Assembly: GCF_014467055.1 (NCBI RefSeq)
Contig: NZ_CP060696.1
Coordinates: forward strand, 1,550,001 to 1,614,000
DNA length: 64,000 nt
Direction: 5' to 3'
Source of the DNA: Caproicibacterium amylolyticum
GTDB taxonomy: Bacteria > Bacillota > Clostridia > Oscillospirales > Acutalibacteraceae
Below are positions 35,535 to 45,400 of this stretch, piece after piece. The notes under the pieces were generated by a model. It made no database searches. It saw only the letters and a list, made by a program, of their open reading frames with translations, and was not told the DNA's origin. A program made the translations under genes and the position numbers. Every line of letters begins with the position of its first letter. Positions within the stretch are counted from its first letter, which is position 1.

Positions 35535-37643
35535 TCAATTTTCTTCGTCCGCTTTGTCTTCTCCAACGCGCTCATAGCCGCACTCCGGTGTTACACAGTA
35601 AAACTTCGGGTTTTTACCCTTTTTGCGCAGCAGCGTTTTGCCACACTTCGGGCAAAGCTCCTGTGTCGGTTCATCCCATGAGACAAAGTCGCAGTTCGGG
35701 TAGTTTTCACAGCCATAAAAAACGCGTCCCTTTTTGGTATGCTTAATCACAACGTCGCCGCCGCATTTGGGGCACTTGGCGCCGTTTTTCTCAACGTATT
35801 TCTTAATATTTTTGCACTCCGGATAACCGGGGCAGGCAATAAATTTGCCGTAGCGCCCCATTTTAACGACCATGCGGCGGCCGCACTTTTCGCAGATAAT
35901 ATCGGTTTCGTCCTCTTTCAGCTGGATTTTTACATCCTTCATCTGCTCTTTGGCAACTTTCAGCGTTTCCGCAAAGTCATCGTAAAAATCATGTACCGCC
36001 TGAACCCATTCGACCTTACCATTCTGTACTTCATCCAGCTCATTTTCCACCTGTGCTGTAAACTTCACATTTACAACCTTTGGAAAGCGTTCTTTCATCA
36101 GCTTGGTCATAACTTCGCCAAGTTCCGTCGGTTTCAGTGCCTTCGCCTCGCGCACCACATATTCACGATTTAAAATTGTACCGATTGTCGCAGCGTAAGT
36201 GCTTGGGCGGCCAATTCCATTTTCTTCCAATGCTTTAATCAGGCTAGCTTCTGTAAAGCGCGCCGGCGGCTGGGTAAAGTGCTGATTGCCCGCAATCTCT
36301 TTGCACTTTAAAGGCATGTCTTTCTCAAGTGGAGGCAGTGTACCGCCTGTACTTTCATCTGCCTCATCCTTTTTTTCCTCGTACAGCACTGTAAAGCCAT
36401 CAAATGTAATGGTATAGCCGCTGGCTTTAAACAAATATTTATCCGCGGAAATTTCCGCCTGCGTGGTTGCCTGCAGGCAGTTGCTCATTTGGCAGGCAAT
36501 GAAGCGTTCCCAAATCAGCTTGTACAACTTATACTGGTCGCCAGTCAGGCTTTCCTTAATCTGTTCCGGGTCAATACTGGGTGTGGAGGGACGAATAGCC
36601 TCATGACCATCCTGTGCGTTCGCCTTCGTTTTAAAATGGCGGGGGGTATCAGGCAGATATTTCTTTCCCCAGCGTCCTTCAATGTACTCCGCTGCAGCAG
36701 CAATGGCATCTTCACTCAGGCGCAAAGAATCAGTACGCATATAGGTAATCAAACCAACAGCACCCATTCCCTCAATTTCAATGCCTTCATACAGTTCCTG
36801 TGCGGCTTTCATCGTACGGCGTGCGGTAAAACCAAGCCGACGGCTTGCTTCCTGCTGAAGTGTAGAAGTAATGAACGGCGGTGCCGGGCTCTTGCGGCGG
36901 GTGCCTTTCTTCACTTTTGTTACAACATAATCTGCTTCTTTGAGATCCGCAAGAATTTTGTCAGCTTCTTCCTGATTGCTGATTTTCAGTTTGCCTTCCT
37001 CGGTACCGTAAAGGCTTGCAGTAAACTGCTTACGGAACGTACCCTTTGCAGGTACGAACTTGGCATCTACAGACCAATATTCTTCCGGCTTGAAGGCTTT
37101 GATTTCTTCCTCGCGGTCAACGATTATCCGCACAGCCACGCTCTGCACACGGCCGCCGGAAAGCCCGCGGCGAATCTTTTGGGAAAGGAACGGACTGAGC
37201 TTGTAGCCAACCAGACGGTCAAGGATACGGCGTGCCTGCTGTGCGTTCACCAAATCCATGTCAATCGTGCGTGGATTCTGCATGCCGGTTTCAATACCGG
37301 TTTTTGTAATCTCATTAAATGTAACACGGTTTGTATCGTTTACATCCAAACCCAAAATGTACGCAAGATGCCAGGAAATCGCCTCTCCCTCACGATCAGG
37401 GTCAGTTGCCAGCAGAATGCTGTCACTTTTTTCTGCCTTTTCCTTTAATTTATCCACCAGTTCTTCTTTGCCCTTGATAATGGCATACTGCGGCTTAAAA
37501 TTATCGCTGACCTTCACACTCAGCCGGTTTTCCGGCAAATCACGCACATGACCCATTGAAGCGACCACATCATAGCCGCTGCCCAAATATTTTTTAATGG
37601 TTTTCGCCTTAGCAGGCGACTCCACAATTACTAGCTTTGACAA
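35535..37643 (-). CDS. topA: DNA topoisomerase I
   Basis: 702 aa. TOPRIM domain from residue 1 (KLVIVESPAKAKTIKKYLG, ATDPDREGEAISWH), active-site tyrosine in GLITYMRTDS, and three C-terminal four-cysteine zinc ribbons (CEKCGRRM, CPKCGGDV, CPKCGKTL). It relaxes negative supercoils. The preferred start is TTG at 37643, with GAGGTG about 6 nt upstream; an in-frame GTG six codons earlier overlaps that site. Located between dprA and trmFO in the standard order. Confidence 0.95.
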   Translation of the reverse strand: MSKLVIVESPAKAKTIKKYLGSGYDVVASMGHVRDLPENRLSVKVSDNFKPQYAIIKGKEELVDKLKEKAEKSDSILLATDPDREGEAISWHLAYILGLDVNDTNRVTFNEITKTGIETGMQNPRTIDMDLVNAQQARRILDRLVGYKLSPFLSQKIRRGLSGGRVQSVAVRIIVDREEEIKAFKPEEYWSVDAKFVPAKGTFRKQFTASLYGTEEGKLKISNQEEADKILADLKEADYVVTKVKKGTRRKSPAPPFITSTLQQEASRRLGFTARRTMKAAQELYEGIEIEGMGAVGLITYMRTDSLRLSEDAIAAAAEYIEGRWGKKYLPDTPRHFKTKANAQDGHEAIRPSTPSIDPEQIKESLTGDQYKLYKLIWERFIACQMSNCLQATTQAEISADKYLFKASGYTITFDGFTVLYEEKKDEADESTGGTLPPLEKDMPLKCKEIAGNQHFTQPPARFTEASLIKALEENGIGRPSTYAATIGTILNREYVVREAKALKPTELGEVMTKLMKERFPKVVNVKFTAQVENELDEVQNGKVEWVQAVHDFYDDFAETLKVAKEQMKDVKIQLKEDETDIICEKCGRRMVVKMGRYGKFIACPGYPECKNIKKYVEKNGAKCPKCGGDVVIKHTKKGRVFYGCENYPNCDFVSWDEPTQELCPKCGKTLLRKKGKNPKFYCVTPECGYERVGEDKADEEN

Positions 37644-37858
37644 AAGAACACCTCGTTTCACGGTAATACAGATCCACAGAAAAGGGCATCTGCTCGGTCT
37701 AACAATTTATTGTACCCAAACTGGCATGAAAAAGCAATCTTTATATTTACAAAATGGCTTCTTAAATGTAAATAATTTCAGATTCTTTTTAGAGCAGTGC
37801 CCGTTTTCATCTGTTTTATACGAAATACACCAAAGTGCATTGTTTTCTTTTTTGAATA
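37644..37858. other. Spacer between dprA and topA
   Basis: 215 bp, AT-rich, probably holding the topA promoter. I see no gene or strong terminator in it. Confidence 0.5.
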
Positions 37859-39001
37859 TTAAATCAGTGCATATCGCTGCCCAGCGCAGGCTTGTACCAC
37901 GCCACGCAGTTCTAACTCTGTGGCAGCCGCCAAAAGCTTTGCAGGCTGCAGACCTGCTGCCGCACACAATTCATCGATTGGCTTCGGTTCAGCAGTTAAG
38001 GCTGCATACAGTTTTGCCGCTGATGGTGACAATCCCTTCGGCATAGAAAGCGGCTGAACCTGTTTGCACTCTGCCCCGGGTACTGCCGTTTCCACATTGA
38101 TACCGGGCTCCTCCGGCAGATTCAATTCATATTTGCTTTCATAATAATGCAGCACATCCAACGCACAGGTTGCGGGCGGGCAGCCATCCCGCAAAAGTTG
38201 ATTGGTTCCCTTGGATACCGTGCTCTGCACGTTGCCCGGCACCGCAAACACATCTCTGCCCTGATCGGCGGCGCAGTTTGCCGTTATCAGAGAACCGCTT
38301 TTCCCGGCGGCTTCTACAACAACAGTCGCATCGCAAAGGCCGGAAATAATTCGGTTGCGAATTGGAAAGTTGGAGGCCATCGCCTGCGTACCCGGCGGGT
38401 ACTCGGAAATCAGCGCGCCATCCAATGTAACCGCCTGCCGCAGCTGCGCATTTGCAAGCAGATAATCCGCGTCAATGCCGCAGCCAAGTACACAGACACT
38501 TTTCCCTCCGGCCTCTACAGCACCGCGGTGCGCCTGCGTGTCGATTCCCAGAGCACCGCCGCTGACGACCACAGCGCCTGCTTTGGCCAGTTCATAGCCC
38601 ATGGTGTGTGCAACTGAACAACCGCTCCGAGTTGCCTTGCGGGTCCCCACGATGGAAACGGAAAGCAGTGTATCTACCGACGGCAGTGTTCCTTTAATAT
38701 ACAGAACGCACGGATAATTATGAATTTCGCGCAAACACTGTGGGTATTCTTTCATATCCGGTGTTATTATGCGCTGACCCAACTTTTCAGCGTATTCAAG
38801 CTGTGCCTGCGCCTGTTCCAGTGAAAAGTTCTGCATTCGCAGAATTTCCCGCTCCGTAAAATAGCCCTCCAGTCGCCAGCCCTCTGTTCCCGCACGGTAA
38901 AAATCTTCAATCGACGGGTAGGACTCAAAAATCCGCTGATGTTTGGAAGCACCAATGCCCAAACTGTGCTGCAGCCAAATCCACCACGCGCGCTCATCCA
39001 T
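37859..39001 (-). CDS. dprA: DNA-processing protein DprA
   Basis: 380 aa. N-terminal SAM-like helices, a Rossmann domain with VSIVGTRKAT, SGGALGIDTQAHRGA, LGCGIDADY and SGSLITANCAADQGRDVFAVPG, and a C-terminal winged-helix domain (about 315-380). It loads RecA on incoming single-stranded DNA during transformation. The ATG at 39001 overlaps the end of the upstream methyltransferase gene by 8 bp; an in-frame GTG six codons earlier is the alternative. Confidence 0.93.
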   Translation of the reverse strand: MDERAWWIWLQHSLGIGASKHQRIFESYPSIEDFYRAGTEGWRLEGYFTEREILRMQNFSLEQAQAQLEYAEKLGQRIITPDMKEYPQCLREIHNYPCVLYIKGTLPSVDTLLSVSIVGTRKATRSGCSVAHTMGYELAKAGAVVVSGGALGIDTQAHRGAVEAGGKSVCVLGCGIDADYLLANAQLRQAVTLDGALISEYPPGTQAMASNFPIRNRIISGLCDATVVVEAAGKSGSLITANCAADQGRDVFAVPGNVQSTVSKGTNQLLRDGCPPATCALDVLHYYESKYELNLPEEPGINVETAVPGAECKQVQPLSMPKGLSPSAAKLYAALTAEPKPIDELCAAAGLQPAKLLAAATELELRGVVQACAGQRYALI

Positions 39002-39815
39002 TTTTGTCACCGTTCCCACGCACCATTTCCCACATCAAAATTGCAGCACTGGCAGAAGCGTTCAATGACTCGGCCCTGCCCTGCATTGGGATTGTCACTC
39101 TGCCGCTGCAGGCGTCAATCGTTTCCTGCTGCAGCCCGTTGCCTTCGTTGCCGACCGCGAGAATGGTTGGCACATCAAACGTCGTTTCCGTAATTTTTGC
39201 TGCACTTGCATCCGGAACAGCCGCCAGCGTACGCCAGTCTGCACGCTGCAACTGCGGCAGTGCTTCTGCCAGTGACGGCAGGCGCACCAGTGACAGACGG
39301 AACGCCGCACCCATTTCCCCACGAAGTGCTTTCGGTGAAAATGGGTCACAACATTCGCCGCACAGCAGAATCGTTTCAATTCCAAGCGCTTCTGCTGTGC
39401 GCAGCACCGTACCGAGATTTGACGGGTCCTGCAGCTGCTCCAACGCCAAACAGCAGCCTTTAGCAGACTGCTGTAAAAATTGCTGTGCAGTTATGCGGGC
39501 AGTCTGTGGAATTTCACAGACGCAGAAAATTTCCTGGCTATTTTTTGTATCCGCAAGGATTTCAGCAACAGACGGCTCCAACAGATACTCTTCTTCCAAA
39601 ACGTGCAGACGGATTTTCTGCAGGTAGGCCGTATACTTTTGCGCTGAATTCTGCGTGTAAAACAGGGAGAGAATCCGAATTCCGCTGGAAGCAGCATCCG
39701 CGCACAGGCGAGCGCCCTCGCACAAAAAGGCATTCTGCTGTTTTCTGGCAGGCGCACGGCGCAATTCCGTCGCAGCGCGCACCGTTTCATTCCTCCTGCT
39801 GGTAATATGTTCCAT
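38994..39815 (-). CDS. TrmH/SpoU-family RNA 2'-O-methyltransferase
   Basis: 273 aa. An N-terminal substrate-binding domain (about 5-100) is followed by a SPOUT domain with LEQLQDPSNLGTVLRTAEA, VGNEGNGLQ and IPMQGRAESLNASASAAI, the three family motifs. The likely substrate is a ribose in 23S rRNA (RlmB- or TsnR-like). Start at 39815 with AAGGAG upstream. Overlaps dprA, forming a unit with it. Confidence 0.9.
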   Translation of the reverse strand: MEHITSRRNETVRAATELRRAPARKQQNAFLCEGARLCADAASSGIRILSLFYTQNSAQKYTAYLQKIRLHVLEEEYLLEPSVAEILADTKNSQEIFCVCEIPQTARITAQQFLQQSAKGCCLALEQLQDPSNLGTVLRTAEALGIETILLCGECCDPFSPKALRGEMGAAFRLSLVRLPSLAEALPQLQRADWRTLAAVPDASAAKITETTFDVPTILAVGNEGNGLQQETIDACSGRVTIPMQGRAESLNASASAAILMWEMVRGNGDKNG

Positions 39816-39842
39816 GATTAGTCTCCTTTGCTGCTTTAACAG

Positions 39843-39877
39843 ATAAAAAATATGCGCCCGGAACAAAACCGGGCGCA
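39843..39877 (-). terminator. Terminator of infC-rpmI-rplT
   Basis: GCGCCCGG / CCGGGCGC hairpin (about 39853-39877) followed on the minus strand by TATTTTTTATC, just after the rplT stop. Confidence 0.9.
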
Positions 39878-39888
39878 AAAACAGCTTA

Positions 39889-40242
39889 TTAGAGTGCCGC
39901 TTTGGCCTGTTCAACAAGGCCCTTAAATGCTGTTTCATCGCTGATTGCGATTTCAGAAAGCATTTTGCGGTTCAGCGTGATGCCAGCCTTCTTCAGGCCG
40001 TTCATAAATACGGAATAGGAAACGCCATTTGCACGGCAGCCAGCGGAAATACGGGTAATCCACAGGCGGCGGAAATCGCGCTTACGAGCTTTACGGCCAG
40101 CAAAAGCATAGTTTCCGGACTTCATAACAGCCTGTTTGGCCATCTTAAAGTGACGGCTCTTGCTGCCCCAATAGCCCTTTGCGAGCTTCAGAATCTTCTT
40201 TCTTCTTTTACGCGTAGCGAGTGCGCCTTTAACTCTTGCCAT
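39889..40242 (-). CDS. rplT: 50S ribosomal protein L20
   Basis: 117 aa, the usual length. Basic N terminus [20 protein letters not shown] region and the C-terminal fold ([14 protein letters not shown]). An early assembly protein of the large subunit. In Firmicutes it also represses its own operon by binding the leader RNA, which is present upstream of infC here. Confidence 0.98.
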   Translation of the reverse strand: MARVKGALATRKRRKKILKLAKGYWGSKSRHFKMAKQAVMKSGNYAFAGRKARKRDFRRLWITRISAGCRANGVSYSVFMNGLKKAGITLNRKMLSEIAISDETAFKGLVEQAKAAL

Positions 40243-40296
40243 TTTATTTTACCTCCAAATAATGGGAATATTTAAACAAATGCACGAACGGTATTC

Positions 40297-40500
40297 TTAT
40301 TTGTAAGGAATCATGCGCTTTACATGTGCCACATTGGTCTTATCTGCAACGCAGGTGCCGCGCATGTTACGTTTAAACTTGGCGCTTTTGCCGTGACCGT
40401 TGAGCAGATGGCTCATGTTTGCATGTGCGCGGATAACTTTGCCGTTCTTAGAGAGTTTGAAGCGCTTCTTCGCGCCGGAATGCGTTTTGATCTTAGGCAT
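40297..40500 (-). CDS. rpmI: 50S ribosomal protein L35
   Basis: 67 aa. MPKIKTHSGAKKRFKLSKNG opening and HVKRMIPYK end are diagnostic. Lies between infC and rplT as in nearly all bacteria. Confidence 0.98.
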   Translation of the reverse strand: MPKIKTHSGAKKRFKLSKNGKVIRAHANMSHLLNGHGKSAKFKRNMRGTCVADKTNVAHVKRMIPYK

Positions 40501-40572
40501 AATAAGGATCCTCCTTGGTTTTCTTGGGGTTTTCCCCGCTTACTCAGCAGACTTCTGTGTCGGCTCGGCAGA

Positions 40573-41115
40573 CTAGCCGGCGGTTTTTGCTGCCGCCTTA
40601 GGAGCTGGCTTGCATGCAAGGAACATCAGCATATTGCGTCCTTCCAGCTTGGCGGACTTTTCCACACTGGCGTACTCCGTCAGCGATTCAGCAAATTTCT
40701 GCATGATCGTATATCCCTGCTCCGGATGACCCATTTCTCGGCCGCGGAAGCGGATGGAAGCTTTAACTTTATTGCCCTCTTTTAGAAAACGAATCGCGTG
40801 GTTGCGCTTTGTTTCAAAGTCATGCGTATCGATATTAAGTGAAAGCCGCACTTCCTTGATCTCTACAACGTGCTGGTTCTTTCTTGCTTCCTTTTCGCGT
40901 TTTGCCTGTTCAAAGCGGAACTTGCCGTAATCAATCACCTTGCATACAGGCGGTTTTGCCTGCGGGGCGATTTTAACAAGATCCAAATCCTTTGAAAAGG
41001 CCAGTTCACGAGCTTCAGCAGATGACATGATGCCGAGCTGGCTGCCGTCCGGTCCAATGACGCGAACCTCGCGGTCACGGATATCTTCATTGATCTGCAG
41101 TTCCTTGTTGCTAAT
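40573..41115 (-). CDS. infC: Translation initiation factor IF-3, starting at ATT
   Basis: 180 aa. N domain (NKELQINEDIRDREVRVIG, GIMSSAEARELA), linker, and C domain (YGKFRFEQAKREKEARK, IRFRGREMGHPEQG). No ATG, GTG or TTG lies at the conserved N terminus. ATT at 41113-41115 follows GGAGGTG by about 7 nt, and starting there gives the normal opening. AUU start codons are a known feature of infC in E. coli, where IF-3 rejects its own non-standard start and so limits its synthesis. A short Ala/Lys-rich tail extends the C terminus. A start at 41028 would drop about 30 conserved residues. Confidence 0.93.
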   Translation of the reverse strand: MSNKELQINEDIRDREVRVIGPDGSQLGIMSSAEARELAFSKDLDLVKIAPQAKPPVCKVIDYGKFRFEQAKREKEARKNQHVVEIKEVRLSLNIDTHDFETKRNHAIRFLKEGNKVKASIRFRGREMGHPEQGYTIMQKFAESLTEYASVEKSAKLEGRNMLMFLACKPAPKAAAKTAG

Positions 41116-41139
41116 GGTTAAGCACCTCCGTAAATGGTC

Positions 41140-41285
41140 TGTCGGTTTTCATAAAGCACAAAGCGCGGGCAGAATACTCCGCCCGCGCACAACACAACAA
41201 TCCCCAAAAGGTACAGGACCCGTATTGACCCGCGGCGGACGGCTCCGCTCAGGTGTGGGCACATCTGCCCCGCTTTGTTTTGACT
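41140..41285 (-). promoter_or_regulatory. Leader of infC-rpmI-rplT with attenuator (L20-leader type)
   Basis: A structured, GC-rich leader of about 150 nt ends in a terminator-like hairpin (GCGCGGGCGGAG...CTCCGCCCGCGC-like, 41163-41188) followed by TTTGTGCTTTAT on the minus strand, just before the infC ribosome site. Known L20 leaders in Firmicutes stop transcription when free L20 binds. Confidence 0.7.
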
Positions 41286-42299
41286 AAGCTATTATAACAC
41301 AATTAAGGCTGTTGTCAAGCCTGTTTTTTAGAAATATTTTCCGTTGGTTCTGTGTTTGTAAATGATGTGACCCAAGGAAGAAGGCAAGGCGATCGAGAGG
41401 GCTTTTCCATGCCAGAGTACGCATAGCCTTGTTGTTGCTCCATGATAAATGAGTTTCTAGCTTTTGATTAAGTTCATACACACTGGAAAATTTCTCCCAG
41501 TCGTAGAAATAGCGCTGGTCGTTACGATGGCTACGTTCCACTTTACCGTTATGCCACGGAGTGCGAGGTGGGATCAGCCTGTGTGCAATCCCTTTGTCTG
41601 CCAGAGCCTTTTCAAACGGACTTTTTCCGTCCGGCTAATGAATTTGTAAGTGAACTCAGTGCCATTGTCTGTCTGGATAGTTTGAATCGGGAAGGGGAAC
41701 ACCTTTAATAACCGACCGAGAAAGTCTGCGGAATTCTCGGGGGTATGCTCTTCATAGCCGAACACATACCGCAGCCGTGTGCATTCATCAATCGCTGTCC
41801 ACTGGTACAGCCGTTTTCCGTCCCGTTTAGCGGCGCCTTTCAGGCAGCAATATGGAACCTCTTTCACATCTATTTGTACTTTTTCACCGGGCGTTGTCAA
41901 TTCCGGATACCGCCGTGCCGCCGTCGAGGGACGTTTCCATTTCTTCCCCCAGCCTAAGCCCATACGGGTGGCGGCATGATACATACCACCAAAGCTCCGT
42001 GTGTAGCCATGCCCTTTCAGCAGTTCAGCATAGACTCCATCCCAGCCATACCGTGCGTATGCTTTGACGAACGCTTGCCGTATGGCTGCCTCTTCTGCCT
42101 CTGAATGTTGTCTGGGATGACTGTTCGGTCTGTGTGAACGCTCCTGCAATGACTGCCATGTCCCGTCGTACCGCTTGCTCCACCGCTTAACACTTGACAG
42201 GCTGACTCCGTATTTCCTGGCAGCCTCACTCTTGCCGTGCTTCTCCGCGTAGTCAACTACGCCTTGACGTACTCGTGCTTCCTGTGCTAATCTCTTCAT
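41284..42299 (-). CDS. IS481-like DDE transposase needing a -1 frameshift
   Basis: Frame 0 runs from 42299 (GGAGAGGAC upstream) to a stop at 41574 and carries the helix-turn-helix (SEAARKYGVSLSSVKRW) and the first two catalytic acids (VQIDVKEVP and QTDNGTEF). The third, Glu in WHNGKVERSH, lies in the -1 frame, which continues from the A run at 41621-41625 (GAA AAA G) to 41284. A -1 slip there joins KFISRTEK to SPFEKALADKG with perfect family continuity. It may be programmed frameshifting or a one-base loss. No stop codon exists within the IS in the -1 frame: reading leaves the IS at 41350 and ends in host DNA. Confidence 0.78.
41291..41318 (-). promoter_or_regulatory. infC operon promoter
   Basis: TTGACA (41313-41318), 16-nt spacer, TATAAT (41291-41296) on the minus strand: full matches to the sigma-A consensus. 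The IS flanking repeat begins only 4 bp upstream of the -35 box. Confidence 0.85.
41323..41349. repeat. Left 27-bp direct repeat flanking the IS
   Basis: Begins GTTTTTTAGAAATATTTTCC and is identical to 42406-42432. It lies directly outside the IS end and is interpreted as the duplicated target site. Confidence 0.85.
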
Positions 42300-42405
42300 G
42301 GGAAGTTTCTGTCCTCTCCTGTTGAATGGTTTGTGGTGAACTCATTCTAACATATGGAGGGCTTTGACTTCCTCTTTTTTGGGTCACATCATTTTAACCT
42401 ATACA
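41350..42405 (-). mobile_element. IS481-like insertion sequence, 1056 bp
   Basis: Ends share an imperfect inverted repeat beginning TGT and containing AAATGATGTGACCCAA on both sides (left 41351-41375, right 42379-42405). One transposase gene nearly fills it. The flanking direct repeats are 27 bp, longer than the 4-15 bp I would expect for IS481; long duplications are known for IS1202-type elements. It sits between addA and the infC promoter and breaks no gene. Confidence 0.85.
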
Positions 42406-42432
42406 GTTTTTTAGAAATATTTTCCGTTGGTT
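42406..42432. repeat. Right 27-bp direct repeat flanking the IS
   Basis: Exact copy of 41323-41349, directly adjacent to the right IS end and 20 bp from the addA stop codon. Confidence 0.85.
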
Positions 42433-42452
42433 AAGCAATTCAAAAATTCGAA

Positions 42453-45400
42453 TTAAAGTGCGGCACAGATTGTTCGTCCGGCAGCAAAAGCATACAGGCA
42501 GCATTCCTTTACCGGCAGACCAGTACACTGGGTCAGTGCTTCCCGGTACAGCTGCAGCTGCGCGCCATACCGTTCCAACAGCTTTGATTCGTCGGCATCC
42601 CGGTCGGTTTTATAGTCCAGCAGCACCAGCGCACCGTTCTCCTCAAAGGCACAGTCCACCGCGCCCTGCACAACAATCGGTTCTCGAGCCATTTCCGGTG
42701 GCAGAGCCGCATCCAAGTGTGCTGCCGGCACTTCAATGGTAAAACGGTACTCCCGCAGGACATGCGGACTCTTCAGAATGCGCGTTGCAAGCGGTGACGC
42801 AAAAAATTTTTGTACTGCATCTAAATTCACCGCAGCAGCCTGCTCTTTTGTTAAAAAAGCCTCCTGCTGCAGACGGGAAAGTTCCGCTGCGGGGTCAGAT
42901 GCAGCTTTTGCATAATCGGCGTACTGCATATAGCTGTGCAAAGCTGTACCGCGTTCGGCCGAGGTCAATCCGCCTTTGCCCAGAAAAGCCGGACGGCTCT
43001 GCGCCGCATATTTTTTCTCAAACGGTGCCGCCGCGACATCACTGGCAGCGGTTTTTGCGCGGACCCGACCAAGCTGTGCATACGGATAAATAAATCCTGT
43101 TTCCCGCTTCAGTTGTGCAAGCAAAGCTTCATCCGGCAGTACCGCGGCCGCTTGCGGCTGTTCTGTTTCTTCCGGCGCGGTTTCCGCAGAAGCTTTGCTG
43201 CGAATAATTTGGAAAGTACATTTCTCGCTGCAGGGCAGCACCCGCAGATGTTCCGCACAAGCGACCTGCCGCAGCCTGCCCGCATCCGGATGGCGCAGTG
43301 CACACAGCATTAACCAGTCCGCTGTGCTGGAAGCCCGGCGCACCAAAAACGCAGGCAGACGTTCCTCAGGCTCCAGTTTTGCCGCCAAAGAGGCTAGCTT
43401 TGCCTCTGCATTGGACACAGAGCAAAGCATCAGCAATTTTTCCTTTGCACGTGTCAAAGCAACGTACAAAACGCGAAGTTCCTCACTCATCTCGTCGCGC
43501 TCCTGCTCCAGTGCAGCCGCCTCCCGCGGAAGCGTTGTGTAGCGGCAGCCAGTAGTCTCGTCACGCAGCTTCACGCCCAGCCCCAGCTTTGGGTGGAGCC
43601 GTACATCCCCAACGTCCCGGTGAAAGCGCCGCCCGCAGCCTGCTAGAATCACAACCGGAAATTCCAGTCCTTTGCTGCGGTGGATACTCATAATGCGCAC
43701 CACATCCGCTGTTTCCCTGCCCGAAGCCGCCGCGCCAAGGTCGCCACCTTCTTCCTGTAGCCGGTCAACAAAGCGAATGAAACCGGAAAGTCCACCCCAG
43801 CCCGCCGCTTCATACTTTCTAGCGTATTCCAGTAGCAAATGCAGGTTTGCAAGTCGGGTTTCGCCGTTGTCCATGGCAAGTACCAAGTCCTGATACCCAC
43901 TGTTCTGCAGCAGAAAATCAATAAAGCGGTTAGCCGGCATTGCTGCAGCCTGTGTACGATAATCACGCAGGTCGTTCAAGAACTCTTTGCAGCGGTCATT
44001 CCCGCTTTGAGCCGCTTTCTGTACTGCAATGTAAAGTGGATGCTTCCGGTCCGCAATCCGCAGGTTGGCAAGTTCATCCGGTGTAAAACCGTAAACCGGA
44101 CTGACCAATACGGCGAGCAGTGGAATATCCTGTAATGGATTGTCAATCGTGCGCAGAAACGAAAGAATCGTGCGGACTTCTAAAGTACCGAAAAATCCGC
44201 CGCCGGGGTCAGCCCACGCTGGGATTCCCAGTGCACCCAGCAAACGCGCATAAAGCGGCGCATACTGGTTTGCACTGCGCAGCAGAATGCAGACATCACT
44301 GAACCTGCCGCCGCGCTCCCGCCCTTTGTCAAAAACACTGCCGTTCTGCAAAAAGTCCAGCACAGATTCGGCAATGCGGCGACACTCCAGCTCTGCCATT
44401 TCCGTGTCGCCTTCCTCTGTCTGGCGCTCCAAAATATCCAGCTCCGCGTCCGGCGTATTGCTGTCCGGATACTGTGCGCCGCAGTAAAGCGCGTCACGGT
44501 CGGTATAATCCAGCCCGCCTGCACCCTCACTCATCAGCTGACGAAACAGAAAATTGATTGTTTCAGTCACGCCCGCACGGCTGCGAAAATTCTTGCCCAA
44601 TGTGATACAGGCCGGGTACTGTGGATTTTTACGGTCATACTCCACAGAAGCATTTCTGCGTGCAAGGAACAAGCCGGCTTCCGCCTGCCGAAAGCCATAT
44701 ATACTCTGCTTAACGTCGCCAACCATAAATAGATTTTTTTCTTCACGGGAAACCGCGCGGAAAAGTAAGTCCTGCAGTTCGTTGGTATCCTGATATTCAT
44801 CTATTAAAATTTCATCGTACCGCTGTGCAGTTTCCACTGCTGTCTGCGTCCGCCGCCATCCCTCCGGTGTTTCTGCAACCAGCAAGTGCAGCGCCCAGTG
44901 TTCAAGATCACCAAAATCCGCAAGCTTTTTCTCTGCTTTTGCGGCATCCAGTTCCCTGCCGAATTTTTCGACGATAGCAAACAGCTTTTCGACCATCGGC
45001 GCAAGCCGCGCAAAATCTTCCGCACATTCCTGCGCGCTGTATCCAAATAATTTCTGCAGCTGCTGCACCGCTGCCTTTACTTCCTTGCGGTTCGCATCGG
45101 CGGCGATTTTCAGCGAGTCTTCTTTGTAGCCGCGCACGGAAGCCATGCGGCCAAACGAAATTGTGGAAAGCAGTTCGCAGGCTGTGTTCCAGTCTGCCTG
45201 CGGCAAAGCCTGCTGTACCTCCACTAATGCAGCCAAATCCTGTACGAATACCGAGCCACACTTTTCTGAAAGTGTGGCGTCCTCCTGCAGCAAATTCAGT
45301 GTCTGCTTCGTTGTCTGCGCGCAGTAATGCAGCGCTTCCTCTGCGTAAATGCGCACGGCCCTACCCCACGGCGTTTCATCCGGTGCATCTGCCAGATACA

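Noticed and set aside
41323..41349. The 27-bp repeat as a dif/Xer site
   Set aside because: It does not show the two 11-bp arms of the Firmicute dif consensus as I remember it.
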